From NCBI GenBank assembly GCA_020465985.1, contig JAANYP010001170.1:278690-342689 (forward strand): 64,000 nt of DNA. Direction: 5' to 3'. Both the position numbers and the translations under genes were made by a program. The notes beneath the pieces are model-generated. The model saw only the letters and a list, made by a program, of their open reading frames with translations. It was not told where the DNA came from and did no database searches. The first letter of the stretch is position 1. Every line of letters starts with the position of its first letter. Positions 32,620-44,185 of this stretch are shown here, piece after piece. The DNA is from Centrapalus pauciflorus (taxonomy: Eukaryota > Streptophyta > Magnoliopsida > Asterales > Asteraceae).

Positions 32620-32729
32620 ACCAGTATGCGGATTTCCTATGACAATCTCAATCGGATGATCCTTGTTTATCCTTGATGTCTCAATCTCATCGACCCTAAG
32701 ATTGTCTCCTAAGTTTGATCCTATTTCAC

Positions 32730-34087
32730 CTAACGGGGGTACAATTCAGACGGTAGTCTGATTCTCGTTTGTAGGTAGTCTGATACTATCGACTTCAGAC
32801 AGTAGTTTGATACTATCGATGTCTCATTCTCTTCCTCATGATCACTGTCCTCGGAGTTAGAAGTAGTAGTCTGATTCTTGCTTGTAGGTAACTCAGGTTC
32901 ATTCTCTGATGGAGATATATCTTCTGTCGTTGTAGGCTTAGAAGTTGATGGAATGCTTGTCTTTGGAAAACCTTGATTGTCTTCATTCACGCTTAATGAC
33001 GAGAAGTCATCCTCCAATGTACCTGCATTTCCACAAACTGGTATGTTAAATGATTCAAACAATAAGTCATAATCAAATAACCACTCAGGACCTGTTTGGG
33101 GTTCATGTGAATAACTTGTAACATCAATGTTAAACACAATTTCTACCGTACCGTTTGTTTTGTTAAAAACTCTTTGTTTGGTGAGTTAGGCACATAACCT
33201 AGGAAATATCCTTCGTCAGCCTTTTCACCAAAGTTAGGTTGATGTTTTGTTTTCAATAAAGTACACGGTACCCCAAACGGTTCAAATCTTGTTAAATTAA
33301 GTTTTCTTTTATTGAGAACTTCATAACAGGTTTTGTTCAATGACTTGACAGTAATGACTCGGTTTAGAACATGAAATGCGGTATTCACTGCCTCCCCCCA
33401 AACCATGGTAGGAAGCTTTGAATCCGAGAGCATGGTCCTTGCTGCCTCAATCAAAGTCCTGTTTTTCAATTCTGCCAACCCATTTTGTTGTGGCTCATAT
33501 GGTGCACTAAATTGATGCACTATGCTTTTGGATAGGCAATATACACCAATTACTGTGTTTTTAAATTCCGTTGCATTATCACTCCCGATACGTTTTACCC
33601 TCGTCCCGTAAGAGTTTTCGAATTGGTCTAAGAAACCAATCAACTTTCCAGCTGTTTCATTCTTCGTACCTAAAAAGAAAACCGATGAAAAATGTGAGTA
33701 ATCATTAGTGATAACTAAACAATACATACTACCACCTATACTCCTTTTGTTGATAGGTCCGAATAGATCCATATGCAACAAATCGAAAGTGGAAGCTATC
33801 GAGTTCTGAGTCTTCGACTTGTGTGACTTCTTGTGTTGTTTGCCTTTTTTGCACGGTACACACTTGTCATCGAACTGAAAACTCTTAAGTGGAACACCTT
33901 GCACCAGACCATGTTCAGTGATGTAGTTCATTTTCCGTAGGTGCAAGTGTGTCATGCGTCTGTGCCATAAAATGGATTCTGACTCTGAAGCTTTCGATAG
34001 AAGACATATTGGTCCCATCGATGAATCCGATTTATTCATGTCCATCATGTACAAATCATTCTTCCTTGGGGCTCTCCTCAGTATCAT
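32730..34087 (-). pseudogene. copia-2 integrase
   Basis: The 33143-34087 frame includes the pre-integrase zinc finger (LWHRRMTHLHLRKM, CVPCKKGKQHK: HHCC), HMDLFGPINKRS with the first catalytic Asp, SDNATEF with the second and AELKNRTLIE with the Glu. After a frame change the linker (SYSHEPQTGPEWLFDYDLLF, Ser/Thr-rich) runs to 32730. Unlike copia-1 the N-terminal zinc-binding part is present. Confidence 0.88.
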
Positions 34088-34109
34088 TTAAAATTACTGA
34101 GTTCTTCTT

Positions 34110-34375
34110 ATCACAGATTTGAGATACACTAATGAGATTATGATCAAGCTTATCAACATGGTAAACTTGATCAAGTGTGATAGTCCCATTAGTGACCACT
34201 CTAGTACCAGTCATGTGTCTAGTGCAACCACTCTAGTGACCACTCCTTTGTACCCAGCGAATGATAAAAAAACTGTTGTTCCCTCCCTTGAAGTCTGTGA
34301 GCAGACTCCTTTCCATAGTCATGTGTCCAGTGCAACCACTGTCGATGAACCACTTGTTGTTTAGACCTGTAGTTA
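34110..34375 (-). pseudogene. copia-2 protease
   Basis: A minus-strand frame gives NNKWFIDSGCTGHMT, the copia aspartic protease active site (DSG). A partly repeated copy of the CTGHMT sequence with frame breaks follows (34200-34330), suggesting a small internal duplication. Downstream VYHVDKLDHNLISVSQICDK is the usual C-terminal part of the protease. Confidence 0.7.
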
Positions 34376-36206
34376 ACTCCTGCACATGAAAGAAAACAAG
34401 TTAGTTATCACGGGAACGCGAGCCATGACTGACTTGGTAATACCATTCTCATCCACATACGTGAACTCCTTCAAATACCCATCTCTCCTTTCAGGTGACT
34501 TGGGTGTTTGATTGAGAACCTGATGTGGTGCTGAGTGATTTAAATTCACTCTTGGCCTTTGGGTAGGCATTTGCTGTTGAGCCCTTGAATAATTTCTATT
34601 ATAAGGCATTTTATATTGATATCCTTGGGCTCTACCTGGTGTCTGATGTCTTTGAGGAGTGTGAGACCTATCTTGAGTGTAAGTCCTTCTAGGTGTTGTA
34701 CTCCCATAAGCGTGTTGAGGTCCTAACCTTGATTGATTAGGGACTCTATTTGGCGAATTAGTCGTAACCACTTCATTTGGTCTAACCGACACAGGTATTT
34801 GTCTAACAGCGGTCTTGGGTGTGGCATTCATAATTTTCTTAGTATTTTGAGAACTACTTGTGCTAGCAACACTAGATACTGGTTTATGTTGTTCAGGCTT
34901 TCCAACAATAGATCTACACTCTGGTTTAGAGAGTGTAGACTCTACTTTCTTATATGGACAGCTAGACGCAACATGTCCCCTCTCATGACATCTAAAGCAG
35001 GACATCTAATCAATCGACTTCTTATGAGTACCCTTTGATTTTGGTGTCTCACTCATGTCATGTTCTTTCTTTTCAATTATCATGACTCCTTCCTCTTTCT
35101 GATTATTAACTTCAGGTTTAGCCTCTCCTAGAATTTTCTCACTAGAAGACTACACAAACTTCACTTTCTTAATCATACAGTTTCAGCTGCTACCTCTGAC
35201 TCTACTGGTTTATCAGTTTCATCCTGAGGTTGAGGCACATAATTATCATTGAAAGGTGGAGACTCTCTTGATAATGTAAACCTACTGGTTTCTTAGACTG
35301 ACGTTGAGCATCTAAGATTTTCCGCAGATTTAGTGAAGAGTTCCTAAACTTTTCTAACTTACTATTTACCTCTGCAACTTTAACTCTTGATTCAGCTAGC
35401 TCAACTTCCTTAATTGTAAGTTCTTTCGTTGCTGCAATATGCTCATGCATAAGTTCTATCTTGACACATTATTCATTTAATTTGTCTTTTAGAATTATAA
35501 CATCTTGAGCATCTACTTTCAGCTTATTCCTAAGAGCTTCTTTAATATCTATGAGACTAGCATTACCTGATTTTAATGATTCTATTTGAGCAGTTACATT
35601 GTTATGTGTTTCCAGAACTAAGTTCAATCTATCATTGGAATTAGCACATAAAACACATACGTCACGAAATGTAGAGAAGTTCAGAATTACCTTTTTGTGA
35701 TTTGATTCCACGTTAGCCATCTGTGCGGCAAACTCCAGAATGGTCTTATTGTCTGACTTCTCCACCAAGACAGGACTTGTATAATTCTGTTCGTTGTCCT
35801 CTATCACTTCCTCTGCTCCGTCATCCCCAGTCTCTGTCACTTCAGCCATGAAGGCTCTAGCGTTCGACTCAGGATGAGAACTCCAATCGTAAGTCCCATC
35901 AAGCTGTCTGTCCGATGATACGTTTGTTAACAGACCAACGATGTTTGCTTGATTACCCGAATTAACAGACTGATATCTTCCCTAAGATTGATTCTGATAG
36001 TTTTTAACTTTGGGTCGTTGACATTCTCGTGCAAAGTGTCCTAATCCTTGGCAGTTATAACACTTAACCTTGGATTTGTCGAACCCAATTTTACTGTTGC
36101 CTACATTCAGATATATGCCTGTTCGTTTCATGAACCTTTTGACCCGCTGAGTCACCATGGCGAGTTGCCATTGAAGATCCATTTCCTCCAAGTCATCAGG
36201 ATCCAC
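34373..36206 (-). pseudogene. copia-2 gag middle: two zinc knuckles and coiled coil
   Basis: Knuckle 1 (CYNCQGLGHFARECQRPK, within 35982-36206) is followed by an acidic stretch, a long coiled coil (35202-35849) and knuckle 2 (CFRCHERGHVASSCPYKK near 34960-35005) with a basic Pro/Gln/Arg-rich tail. This order is characteristic of SIRE/Tork-type Gag proteins in Asteraceae. The knuckles bind RNA. Several stops and frame shifts separate the pieces. Confidence 0.8.
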
Positions 36207-36248
36207 CTGATCGTAGTCCTCTTCCCATAATGCAGGATCGTTAATTTT

Positions 36249-36985
36249 TCATTGTACACAATTACCATATGCTGCAACAAACGAAGCCAAAAGATTCAGA
36301 TGACTTTCGGCTAATTGTGCACTCATAGGCATATTTGTGTACTGTTGAGAAGTAGATGCTGAGTGAGTCAGTTTATCTTCCGGTTTAGAATTCCCAAAGA
36401 ATGCCCAACTACTTGTTTCTTCTACCTCCACTTGGATCGACGCTTCTCCTCAGAAGAACGCTGTAGCTGTCTTCAGTTCACTTGCGGTAGAAGGTTTTGT
36501 ATTTTCAAAATACATATCTGGATCTTGGACTTGATCATATTCCCTTTCCTTCTTAATTATCATAAAGCTGTAAGCCCTCAGCATACCAATAACTCCTTCT
36601 AGAGTAAGAGTTTCAAATTTTTTCATCATCATGCTTTATAAGCGCTATGTACATTTCCCACTTCGCAGGTAAAGCATCAAGAAGTTTCTCTATCTTCTCA
36701 ATTTCACGATACTCGACATCGTGATTATCTAGTTGTGTCAGTAAATGGTAGAATCTCGTTATTGTCTCATCCAGCTTTTCGGTTTTCAATGCCTTGAAAA
36801 TCGCGAACTGTTGTTTCAGCATCTCTGTCCTTCCTTTACGAACCCTCGGATTTCCCTCACACCTCTTTTTGAGAGCATCCCATAGCTCTTAAGAAGTACG
36901 ATGATTCCGTAAGGTGTGTTGAATCTCCTGAGATAATGTCATACGAATGATTGAAAATGCTCTGTTCTCGGCCTCATACAGATTA
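36249..36985 (-). pseudogene. copia-2 gag, UBN2-type domain
   Basis: Pieces 36613-36822, 36450-36632 and 36249-36431 carry MLKQQFAIFKALKTEKLDET, FYHLLTQLDNHDVEY and LLDALPAKWEMY, typical of the copia gag UBN2 domain. Upstream, AENRAFSIIRMTL (about 36910-36985) is the start of this domain and is directly preceded by extra-ORF sequence: a fusion point. The true Gag start is missing. Confidence 0.82.
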
Positions 36986-37258
36986 CCAGCAATCCTTGTC
37001 CTAAGAACTGTCGGAGTGACAGTGCAATTGACTTGCAGATGTTCATAGAACTGTCGGAGTGACAGTGCAATTGACTTGCAGATGTTCATAGAATTGTCGG
37101 ACATACGGAATGACAATTTGGATATTATGTGACAGTGCATACGCGATTCTGGACTCAACTAAGAAATCCACCATCTGGCGGAAAGCCTGTGCTTCAGGGA
37201 TGGCATGGTCCGGGGGAATGACCATATTATGATTCGGAACAAATACTCTATCCGCCAT
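36986..37258 (-). pseudogene. Extra-ORF N-terminal fragment fused to gag
   Basis: Starts MADRVFVPNHNMV at 37258 (candidate splice acceptor CAG at 37261-37263) and runs through RQMVDFLVESRIAYAL and HLQVNCTVTPTVL. A 43-bp tandem duplication breaks the frame, and after LRTRIAGN the sequence changes to gag (YEAENRAFS). Confidence 0.8.
37005..37090. repeat. 43-bp tandem duplication in the extra-ORF fragment
   Basis: Two adjacent copies of the unit starting GAACTGTCGGAGTGACAGTG. The length is not a multiple of three, so it causes a frameshift. Confidence 0.9.
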
Positions 37259-37263
37259 GTCTG

Positions 37264-37952
37264 CACAATATGTCAAATAAACTATTAGAATTATTAAAAA
37301 TGAATAAACTTGTTTAAATTCAAATTTGTTTTATTTTGAACTTGTATAAGAACAAAATCCAACACTTATGAATTTCTACAACTTTTAATTAAACTTTAAA
37401 TTAAATAATTCAAATAAAATGACAAACTTGAAAATCAGATTCGAATGAACACATATTCGAGTTTGATGACACATTCGAGTTTAATGACCATTCGAGTTTA
37501 CTGACAAACTCGAATTTGGTCATGAACAGATTCGAATGAGTCGGCCATCAACATCACAAAAATCCATGAATTTAACCATGTTAGACTCAGAAAATGACAT
37601 CTTTTAGTCCTACTAGGTTCTAATCAATGATATTTGTTTTTAATTTGACTTTTTACCGGTTCAAAGTTTGTAATTTTGAAAAACAAACTTTCTACCAATA
37701 AAACTTCAAAATCTAATGATTTTGGCCTAAATGGAGTATAATACTACCTAAATCTTGTACAATACACTTGGTTATACCTAGATTTACTAATAGTATCGAA
37801 CCCACACGGACAGAAACTCGACAAATAGTTGATATATCGAAAGCGACAAACTCGAGAGAATAGATTCGAAATCGCCTGAATAAACTCGAGAGTATAGAAT
37901 CGAATACAGATGAATTTAATAAACATTACTGTTAACCTATTTATACCACCAA
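37264..37952. other. copia-3 spacer piece
   Basis: Collinear with the extra-ORF side of the copia-1 spacer (about 14640-15335), with similar ATTCGAG motifs. It ends at the junction with extra-ORF sequence, so the triple hairpin part is absent. Confidence 0.75.
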
Positions 37953-39756
37953 CCTTTTTTTCTTATGATCTTTGCAATTATTTCAGCGTAAGGGTCGTTG
38001 TCGATGTTGATTAGCTCCTTCCATGCTAACGCCTTTATTTCAATCTTTGGTAAGGAGTTGAACACTTTCAGAGTTTTTCTGAGATACTGGAGACCATCTT
38101 TTCTTTTGATAATGAATAGCTGCAATTCCCGATCAAAGAACCAGCTCAATATACTTCTTGATAGCTCTCCAGTACCCGGCACACGTATCTTCTTTTTCAG
38201 CTCCAACTCTCTTTTCTCTGCCCTAAACCAAAGTTTTCTTTTCTCTTCATTGGTAAGTTCTCTGGCAGGTTCTTCACTTACTGATTCAACATTTAAAGCA
38301 GCGTTTACCACTTCTATGTCAATCATACGATTTCCTTCCGTTATGTAAGTATCTGTGATGGGATTTTGCTGAGCAATGATCTCATTTGCTTCATCATCTT
38401 CATCAACACAAACTTCATCATCAGATTTCCAATCTGTTACGTCTTCCGGCACAAATTCACCTTCTTCTAACTGCTCCATTTCGTTCTCAAAATCAAAGCC
38501 AAGATCCATAGGGTCGTCATCGATATCTATTAGCGCTTCGATCATTTCATTTATCTCTGATTCTGTGGCTTTGGAGGAACTGGCTTCACTTGCTGCAGTT
38601 CCTGTCTGTTCCGGCTCCCCCTGAGTCTCAGCATGCTGAGCAACAGAAAAATCTACTGGCTCATTAACTCTTTGCGCACTGGGATCATTGCCGTCATTAT
38701 CACCATCATTATCTTCATCCCTGGGCAGCTCTATTTGATCCTTGCAGCTTGTCTCCCCCTGAGCCTTTAGATTTTGCATTAATTGCTCAATCAGGGAGCG
38801 CATCGATCGTATCTCGGCTGCTTGATCAGCAACAAAGGTTTTCAGCTCCAAGTTCTCTTCCTGAACCTTGCCCACAATCTTCTTCAGCTCGGCATTCTCG
38901 ATATCCAGTTGGGCATTATGCTTTTGTATTTCACCGATAGCCGTTGTCAAACCAAAGATTTGAATCTGTTGGAAGTCTACTCTGCTCTTCAGCTTAGAAA
39001 ACCTTTGATTCTCCATGAACGTGGATGAGGTAGATGGTATGGATTGTATCGGGGTCGGAATGATTGGAGATGGAATGTACGGTTCAACAGGTGGTGATTG
39101 TGGTGGAATGGTAGATTGAGTGGGTGAAGGTGGAGATATTTCTGGCTGTGCAGCAGAAGCTGAGGTAGCTCCCTGCATAAAACGATGGCGTTTTGCCCTT
39201 TGCCTTGTGACCAGTGGAGCAACTTCTTCTTCCTCAAAATCAGAGTCGTCAGACTCCCTTGATGCTCGTCGCCTTGTAGCTTCTTCAGTCACCACTAATC
39301 GCGATCCATATGTTCCTATTTGTATGGATGGTTCTTTAGTTACAGGCTCTGGAACTTCAACTTCAATCTCTTCCATGTCTATAGACTCAGAACTTGAGAT
39401 GGCTTCGCCTTCTGGCACTGATTGATACTATCAATTTGCCTAAAAATGTCCACTTCACCTTCCGGAGGTTCTAACAATTCCCCAACTAACTCGGCCGTAA
39501 TTTCTTCATTTGCATTTGGACCCGCTTCCCAAATCTCTTGCAGCGTTTGATATGTCTGATCAGTTGTCGGAACAGATTCCTGTGGTTCCTTCAAAGGACC
39601 AGCCTCTTGTGGCTCTTGAACTTGACTAGTAGAAGGCCTATCTGCCTGTATTTGACTCGCTGAAGGTCTTTGACGTCTTCTCTGCTGTTGAGGCCTTTGT
39701 TGTTGTTGACGCTGTTGCTGTGGCTGTCGCTGTGGAACTTGCACCTCTCCTGCCAT
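37953..39756 (-). pseudogene. copia-3 extra ORF, middle part
   Basis: Begins MAGEVQVPQRQ with a Q/R-rich linker, then EEIWEAGPNANEEITAELVG. It shifts frame near 39420 (after FRQID) and continues for 493 codons: an acidic patch (SDFEEEEVAPLV), Pro-rich stretch, coiled coil, acidic region and FDRELQLFIIKRKDGLQYLR. It is cut after KIIRKK. It parallels copia-1 11990-13830 closely. The conserved N-terminal domain is absent here. Function unknown. Confidence 0.78.
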
Positions 39757-39773
39757 GTATTTTGGCCCATGTT

Positions 39774-39873
39774 AAATTAGGTGGCCGTTTATTCGAAATT
39801 TCATGACAGGTTTTGTTCAAAGATTTGACAGTTAGGAACCGGTTTAAAATATGACATGCGGTATTCACTGCCT
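39774..39873 (-). pseudogene. Short integrase scrap
   Basis: About 100 bp almost identical to copia-1 integrase at 18936-19034 (NRVLTVKSLNKTC region) between the extra ORF and the PBS. It marks a deletion or template-switch junction. Confidence 0.8.
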
Positions 39874-39900
39874 CGAAAAACACGGAAAACATGAAAACTG

Positions 39901-39981
39901 GCTCTGATACCACTTGTAAGGTACATAAGTTCCAAAATCCAGCCATGTATTTTGGAAAAGCAAAACCTGTCTCTGATACCA
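39901..39981 (-). other. Duplicated primer binding site in copia-3
   Basis: GCTCTGATACCA followed by CTTGTAAGGT occurs at 39901 and again, as TCTCTGATACCA, at 39970. Only the second continues into a full LTR (39984). The motif GCCATGTATTTTGG also recurs around this junction (near 39752 and 39943). Confidence 0.8.
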
Positions 39982-39983
39982 CT

Positions 39984-40650
39984 TGTAAGGTCTACACACT
40001 ACGGATCTATCTAGACGCGAGACCGTCAACGAGTGCGGAATCCTCGTTAAAGGGTTGACGGAAACAACTCTCACTCGAAACACGGAGACTATCAACAAGC
40101 TGTACGAACGACGACAGACGCACCTACGAATTGATTCTCTCCGAAACAACACTAAAAACGCTGATAAACTCGAAATCGCCTTTTGCTTAATCTCTCTCGA
40201 ATTCTGCAAAAAGTCTGCTAATGATTCGAGTTAATCCCTAATTATAGAGGCTCATTCAAGTTTGTCATGGGCCAAACTCGAATCAGGCCCAAGGCCCATT
40301 CGAGTTTGTCCCCCTTTGACACTCTCGAATCTGCCTAATGAAACACATTCGAATCTGCTATAGATTCGAATCCTGTTTACTTGTGAATTCGAATCTAATC
40401 TAAATTCGACTTTCACATATTAAACCTATATTTGAAACTTATGTCTTTAACTTATGTTTGATATTATCTTTGATCTTTATGTTTGAACTTCTTGTAATAC
40501 ATTACATCAAGTTCAAACATACATTCAATAACTACCAAACATATATAAACATATATATCAAACACTCGTTAATACCCAATACTTTGAATATTACATGAAC
40601 CAAAATGTTAGATCACTTAGACTGCTATCGTCACACAGGGTGTACCAACA
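39984..40650 (-). repeat. copia-3 5' LTR
   Basis: 667 bp similar to the copia-1 LTRs with ends TGTAAGGTC and GTACCAACA. It sits inside the leader of copia-4, whose sequence AACCCTAATACC follows directly. Confidence 0.85.
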
Positions 40651-40917
40651 AACCCTAATACCCCCTATGTTCGAGCGCCGCAAGTTCGAGAAACGGCCAA
40701 AAGTTCGATTTTTTTTTTCAAGTTTTCAGTTTAAACCAAAGTTTTTAGGATTAAAAATTATGATTTCGACTAAAATAATGAACTAATGTGAACTTTTCTC
40801 CGTTAGCTTGCTTGTAAAATTTGAAAAACTAATAAAAGATGTGGTTTTTCCGTCCAAAATGCCAAGAAACCAAGAATGTTTAAGATGAACGCGAAGAACA
40901 CTATGAACACCCTTATC

Positions 40918-40929
40918 GCTCTGATACCA
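40918..40929 (-). other. copia-4 primer binding site
   Basis: Minus strand TGGTATCAGAGC two bases from the LTR. Confidence 0.85.
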
Positions 40930-40931
40930 CT

Positions 40932-41502
40932 TGTAAGGTCACCTACCTACGGATCGGATCTTGACGCGACGTCGTCCAACGAGTGCGGAATCCTCGTTAG
41001 TGGTTTAACGGATCGATCACACACACGAAATAAGGAGACACACACGATGATAGACGCAAACTCGAACGTCCCAACACGTCATTCTCTCCAATAACACACT
41101 AAAAGGTCTCTTCAAGTTCCTAATCGCCCGGATGATTAATTCTACAATGATTTTTAATCAAAACCGATTAACTCTTAATCATAGGCATCAATTTCGAACT
41201 TTCCCTGGACAAGTTCGAGAAGGCCCAAGCCCACGAACTTGTCCACCATAAGTTCGAACCAGGGCCTTTGAACTAATTCTAGAACTTGTCTTTGAACTTA
41301 TTTTAGAACTTATGTTTGAACTTATCTTTGAACTTATGTTTAAACTTAAGTAACACATCAATTACTTAACAAGTTCAAACATATATACAATCAATATCAA
41401 AACATATATCGAACATGTATTAATATGCAATTACGAACAATTGGACTATTACAAAATATCATCTATACTTAGACTGCTATCGTCACACAGCATGCACTAA
41501 CA
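40932..41502 (-). repeat. copia-4 5' LTR
   Basis: 571 bp with ends TGTAAGGTCACC and GCACTAACA. It carries GTTCGAA-type boxes like copia-2, unlike the ACTCGAA boxes of copia-1 and copia-3. It may be the LTR type that belongs to copia-2, but they are not joined. Confidence 0.82.
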
Positions 41503-42911
41503 ATTCTGTTTGCCTTTATTGCTAGAAGCAGTAGAATTTCCAGGAACAGATTTAGAAGTGTTGCCAACATGTTCTGAGATAGGTACGATCATCGGGGCTT
41601 TCCCTTTCTTTATTTCTAAGAGATGTTGCTTTCTTAGAATTGAGTTTGTGTCATTGGCTGGAGTTGAAATTATTGCCTTAGAGTTGTTAGTGACAGAAAC
41701 TTGTTTTTCTAAACTATGTTGATTAGAAACAAGTTGAGATTCTAGTCTGTTAATTGTGGCTAGAAGCTGATCTTGTTCTTTGTCGAATGAGTTGGCATCA
41801 AGTTCGAAATTTTGTTCTCGAACTGAAAACTGTCGTCTTCCCTCATTAAACTCATTGTCTTTTCTTAAAAAATTGTTTCTGTCTGAATCAAATAACTCTT
41901 TGGTTTCTTCTAACGTTAACTCAAGGTCATGGAATTTGTCATTATTTAGTGAAGTGTTAGCCATAGAAGAATTAAGTCGAGCAACTTCGGCTTCTAGATC
42001 TAATATTTTCTTTGTGAAATCTATCCGTTCTTGCTCAAAATCTCGTGTTGCATTTTCCAATTTCTCTTTTAGATTAGAAGCCTGATGTTCTAGAACAAAA
42101 TATGGTACATATTCACGAGGTTTTGGCAAGTTCGGATCAAGTGGGATCTCTTTAGGTTCAACAAATTCATCTTCTTGAAATGTTTTATCTAGTTTCCATG
42201 AAGAGAATCGTAATTTAACCAGTTATAAACGAATTTAATTTCTTTTATATCAGGTTTTGCTCGTCTTTCTTCTTCTTCTTCGGTTAACACTTCTGGCAGG
42301 GTTGTGTGATAAGGAATTTTAAAACCACAACCCAGAGTCTGAATATCATATAGAGGATCATGTAGTTTGTTTACCATTTCTTCCATGACTCTAGGACCAG
42401 TAAAGCCTAAGTCATCTTTCGATTTCAACTTTCTAGGTTTATACGTATTTATGGTTTGATCAGTTTGACCACGTTTGTAAAACTTATCATCCATGTCATT
42501 GAGTTTTTCGTTTAATTTTGTTTTCTTAGCTAGGACACAATCATAGTTGTAATCACTGTGGGATTTCTCAGACTTGAGCAATTGATGATCGTATTCTAAT
42601 TTGCACAATTTAGCAGTTGCTTCTTTGGTCACAATACTAGTCTTAGATAAATCATCTTGTAACACTAAAATGTTTGTTTTTAAATCAGACGTTTCATTTC
42701 GAGCATCCTGAAGGGCAATTTGACAAAAGTTTAGCCTTTTGGCCTCTTTACGCAAAACACTTAGTTCAGCAAGGAATTCTTCGGGAAGAGAATGTAGCTC
42801 TTTATCTGTTGAGGGAGATGAGTTTCTGGAACTTGCATCATGAGCCATCAGTGAGACTACAGGTGTAGTATTTGTACCTTCTCCTGGGTGGGTGTCGGAA
42901 ATGAAACACAT
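41503..42911 (-). pseudogene. copia-5 gag C-terminal coiled-coil part
   Basis: Frame 42189-42911 holds EEFLAELSVLRKEAKRLNFC, NTYKPRKLKSKDDLGF and GPRVMEEM. After a frame change, 41503-42129 continues with PREYVPYFVLEHQASNLKEK and a long heptad-rich coiled coil with a Ser/Lys-rich end. I know no defined function beyond Gag-like assembly. A match to a host gene is not evident. Confidence 0.7.
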
Positions 42912-43039
42912 AGGATCTGCAACATCCTCTTCATTGTCAGTATCTTCTAACTAGTGTTCCTTTTCGGCGAATAGAGCTCTACCAACAATCCTTTTTTTGG
43001 CGAGATTGTAGTCTTGTAGTAGTTCTCATTCTTCTGCTT

Positions 43040-44065
43040 TGTAAGTCGACATTCTCGCGCAAAGTGTCCCGGTTTACCACAGTTGAAACACCCTTTCTAT
43101 TTGTCTTCAGACTTGCGTTCTTCCTCTTTAGGGTTTTCTGCTACATCCCACTTGTCGTCATACTTTTTACTCTTGGCCTCGTAAGCTTGTTGGATGACTT
43201 GGGAAACTTCTTGTGGAATGCTTGAGTGAGTAATGCAATTTGTTTTTGAAGTTCAGTACCGTCAGGATCATTTCGGCATCATCATTATCAGATTCAGACG
43301 ACTCAAACAGAATTTTGAGGAGTTTAGGAGCTTTAGAGGAATTTATTTTCTTATTTATGAGAAGGGCTAGAGTATCAGATGTGGATCGTTCATCTAGCTT
43401 CATAGCTTCAGACTTACCGGAGACTTCAGATTGATAGACTACGAGACTATCAAATAGATCATGTATGCTGGTGTCATTTATCTCTCGAATCAACCAGATA
43501 AATTGTTTCCATTCCGGTTTAAGTGAATTGACAAACTTCCTATTCAGCTCTACTTGAGATTTGTTGACTCCATTATTTCAGAGTTCATTCATCAGCGTGC
43601 AGTACTGATGATATGTAATATCTAGGGTTTCTCCATCTTTTGTCGAAAACATATCGTAGCTGTTTAGAGCATTTGCTTCACGTTGTTTTGAATTCCGATC
43701 ATTTCCTTGCATTTGCCTATCAATTTCCTCCCACATATCTCATTCTTAAAACTGTCTTTGCTGATGTAGATTTCATCCGGAACAGCATGGATGATAAATG
43801 AGCGAGCTATCCTATTAGCCTTAATCCGGTTGAGTTGTTCCGGCGTATGAACTAACCTAGGAATTTCCGCTTCTCCGGAATCAGCATGATGTGGTTGAGG
43901 CGGATTGATTTGTACTGGACCATTGTAGATGGAGTCTAGAATGTTAGCAGGTAATTCTTGACGTTCAATGAAATTGAGGAAATGAGATTTCAACAGAGTG
44001 TAGCGTCCCCGATACAGAGTTGGAGGCCTGACGTCAGATCCCATAGCGAGAGTGTCGCGGTTCAT
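43040..44065 (-). pseudogene. copia-5 gag N-terminus and zinc knuckle
   Basis: Frame 43664-44065 starts MNRDTLAMGSDVRPP and continues LKSHFLNFIERQELP, then IARSFIIHAVPDEIY, a standard copia Gag start. 43167-43493 carries LIREINDTSIHDLFDSLVVY. A CCHC knuckle (CFNCGKPGHFARECR) lies near 43046-43100. Frame breaks separate these pieces. Confidence 0.82.
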
Positions 44066-44185
44066 GATGAAAGCTTCTTTGGACCGAGATTGGTAAGTGA
44101 TTGTAGCCTTAATTGTGCAAACCCACTAAGTGAGATTCAAGAAAAATTCTAAGTTATATAAAGCGAAACTCGTGAATGAAGTATG

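Larger units (their letters stand above)
27408..36985 (-). mobile_element. copia-2: SIRE-like element with gag-pol and extra ORF, both ends lost
   Basis: Element-strand order is gag (UBN2 type), zinc knuckles with a coiled coil, protease, integrase, RT, RNase H, spacer and extra ORF. No LTR is attached: the extra ORF stops abruptly at 27408 against a gypsy LTR fragment, and gag is fused near 36986 to extra-ORF sequence of another copy. It is a different subfamily from copia-1 (GTTCGAAC-type rather than ACTCGAA-type motifs). Confidence 0.88.
36986..40650 (-). mobile_element. copia-3: rearranged SIRE-like copy with 5' LTR
   Basis: Element-strand order is LTR, PBS, a 100-bp integrase scrap, extra ORF without its C-terminus, spacer, then the first third of an extra ORF fused to copia-2 gag. 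In normal copies the spacer precedes the extra ORF and gag-pol lies in front of both. The order is therefore permuted, implying recombination or template switching among related copies. Confidence 0.75.
40651..41502 (-). mobile_element. copia-4: leader, PBS and 5' LTR only
   Basis: Leader 40651-40917 resembles copia-1 19684-19943 (GAGCGCCGCAA, GAGAAACGGC). The PBS is at 40918-40929 and the LTR at 40932-41502. The rest of the element was cut away or displaced by copia-3. The LTR abuts copia-5 gag. Confidence 0.8.
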
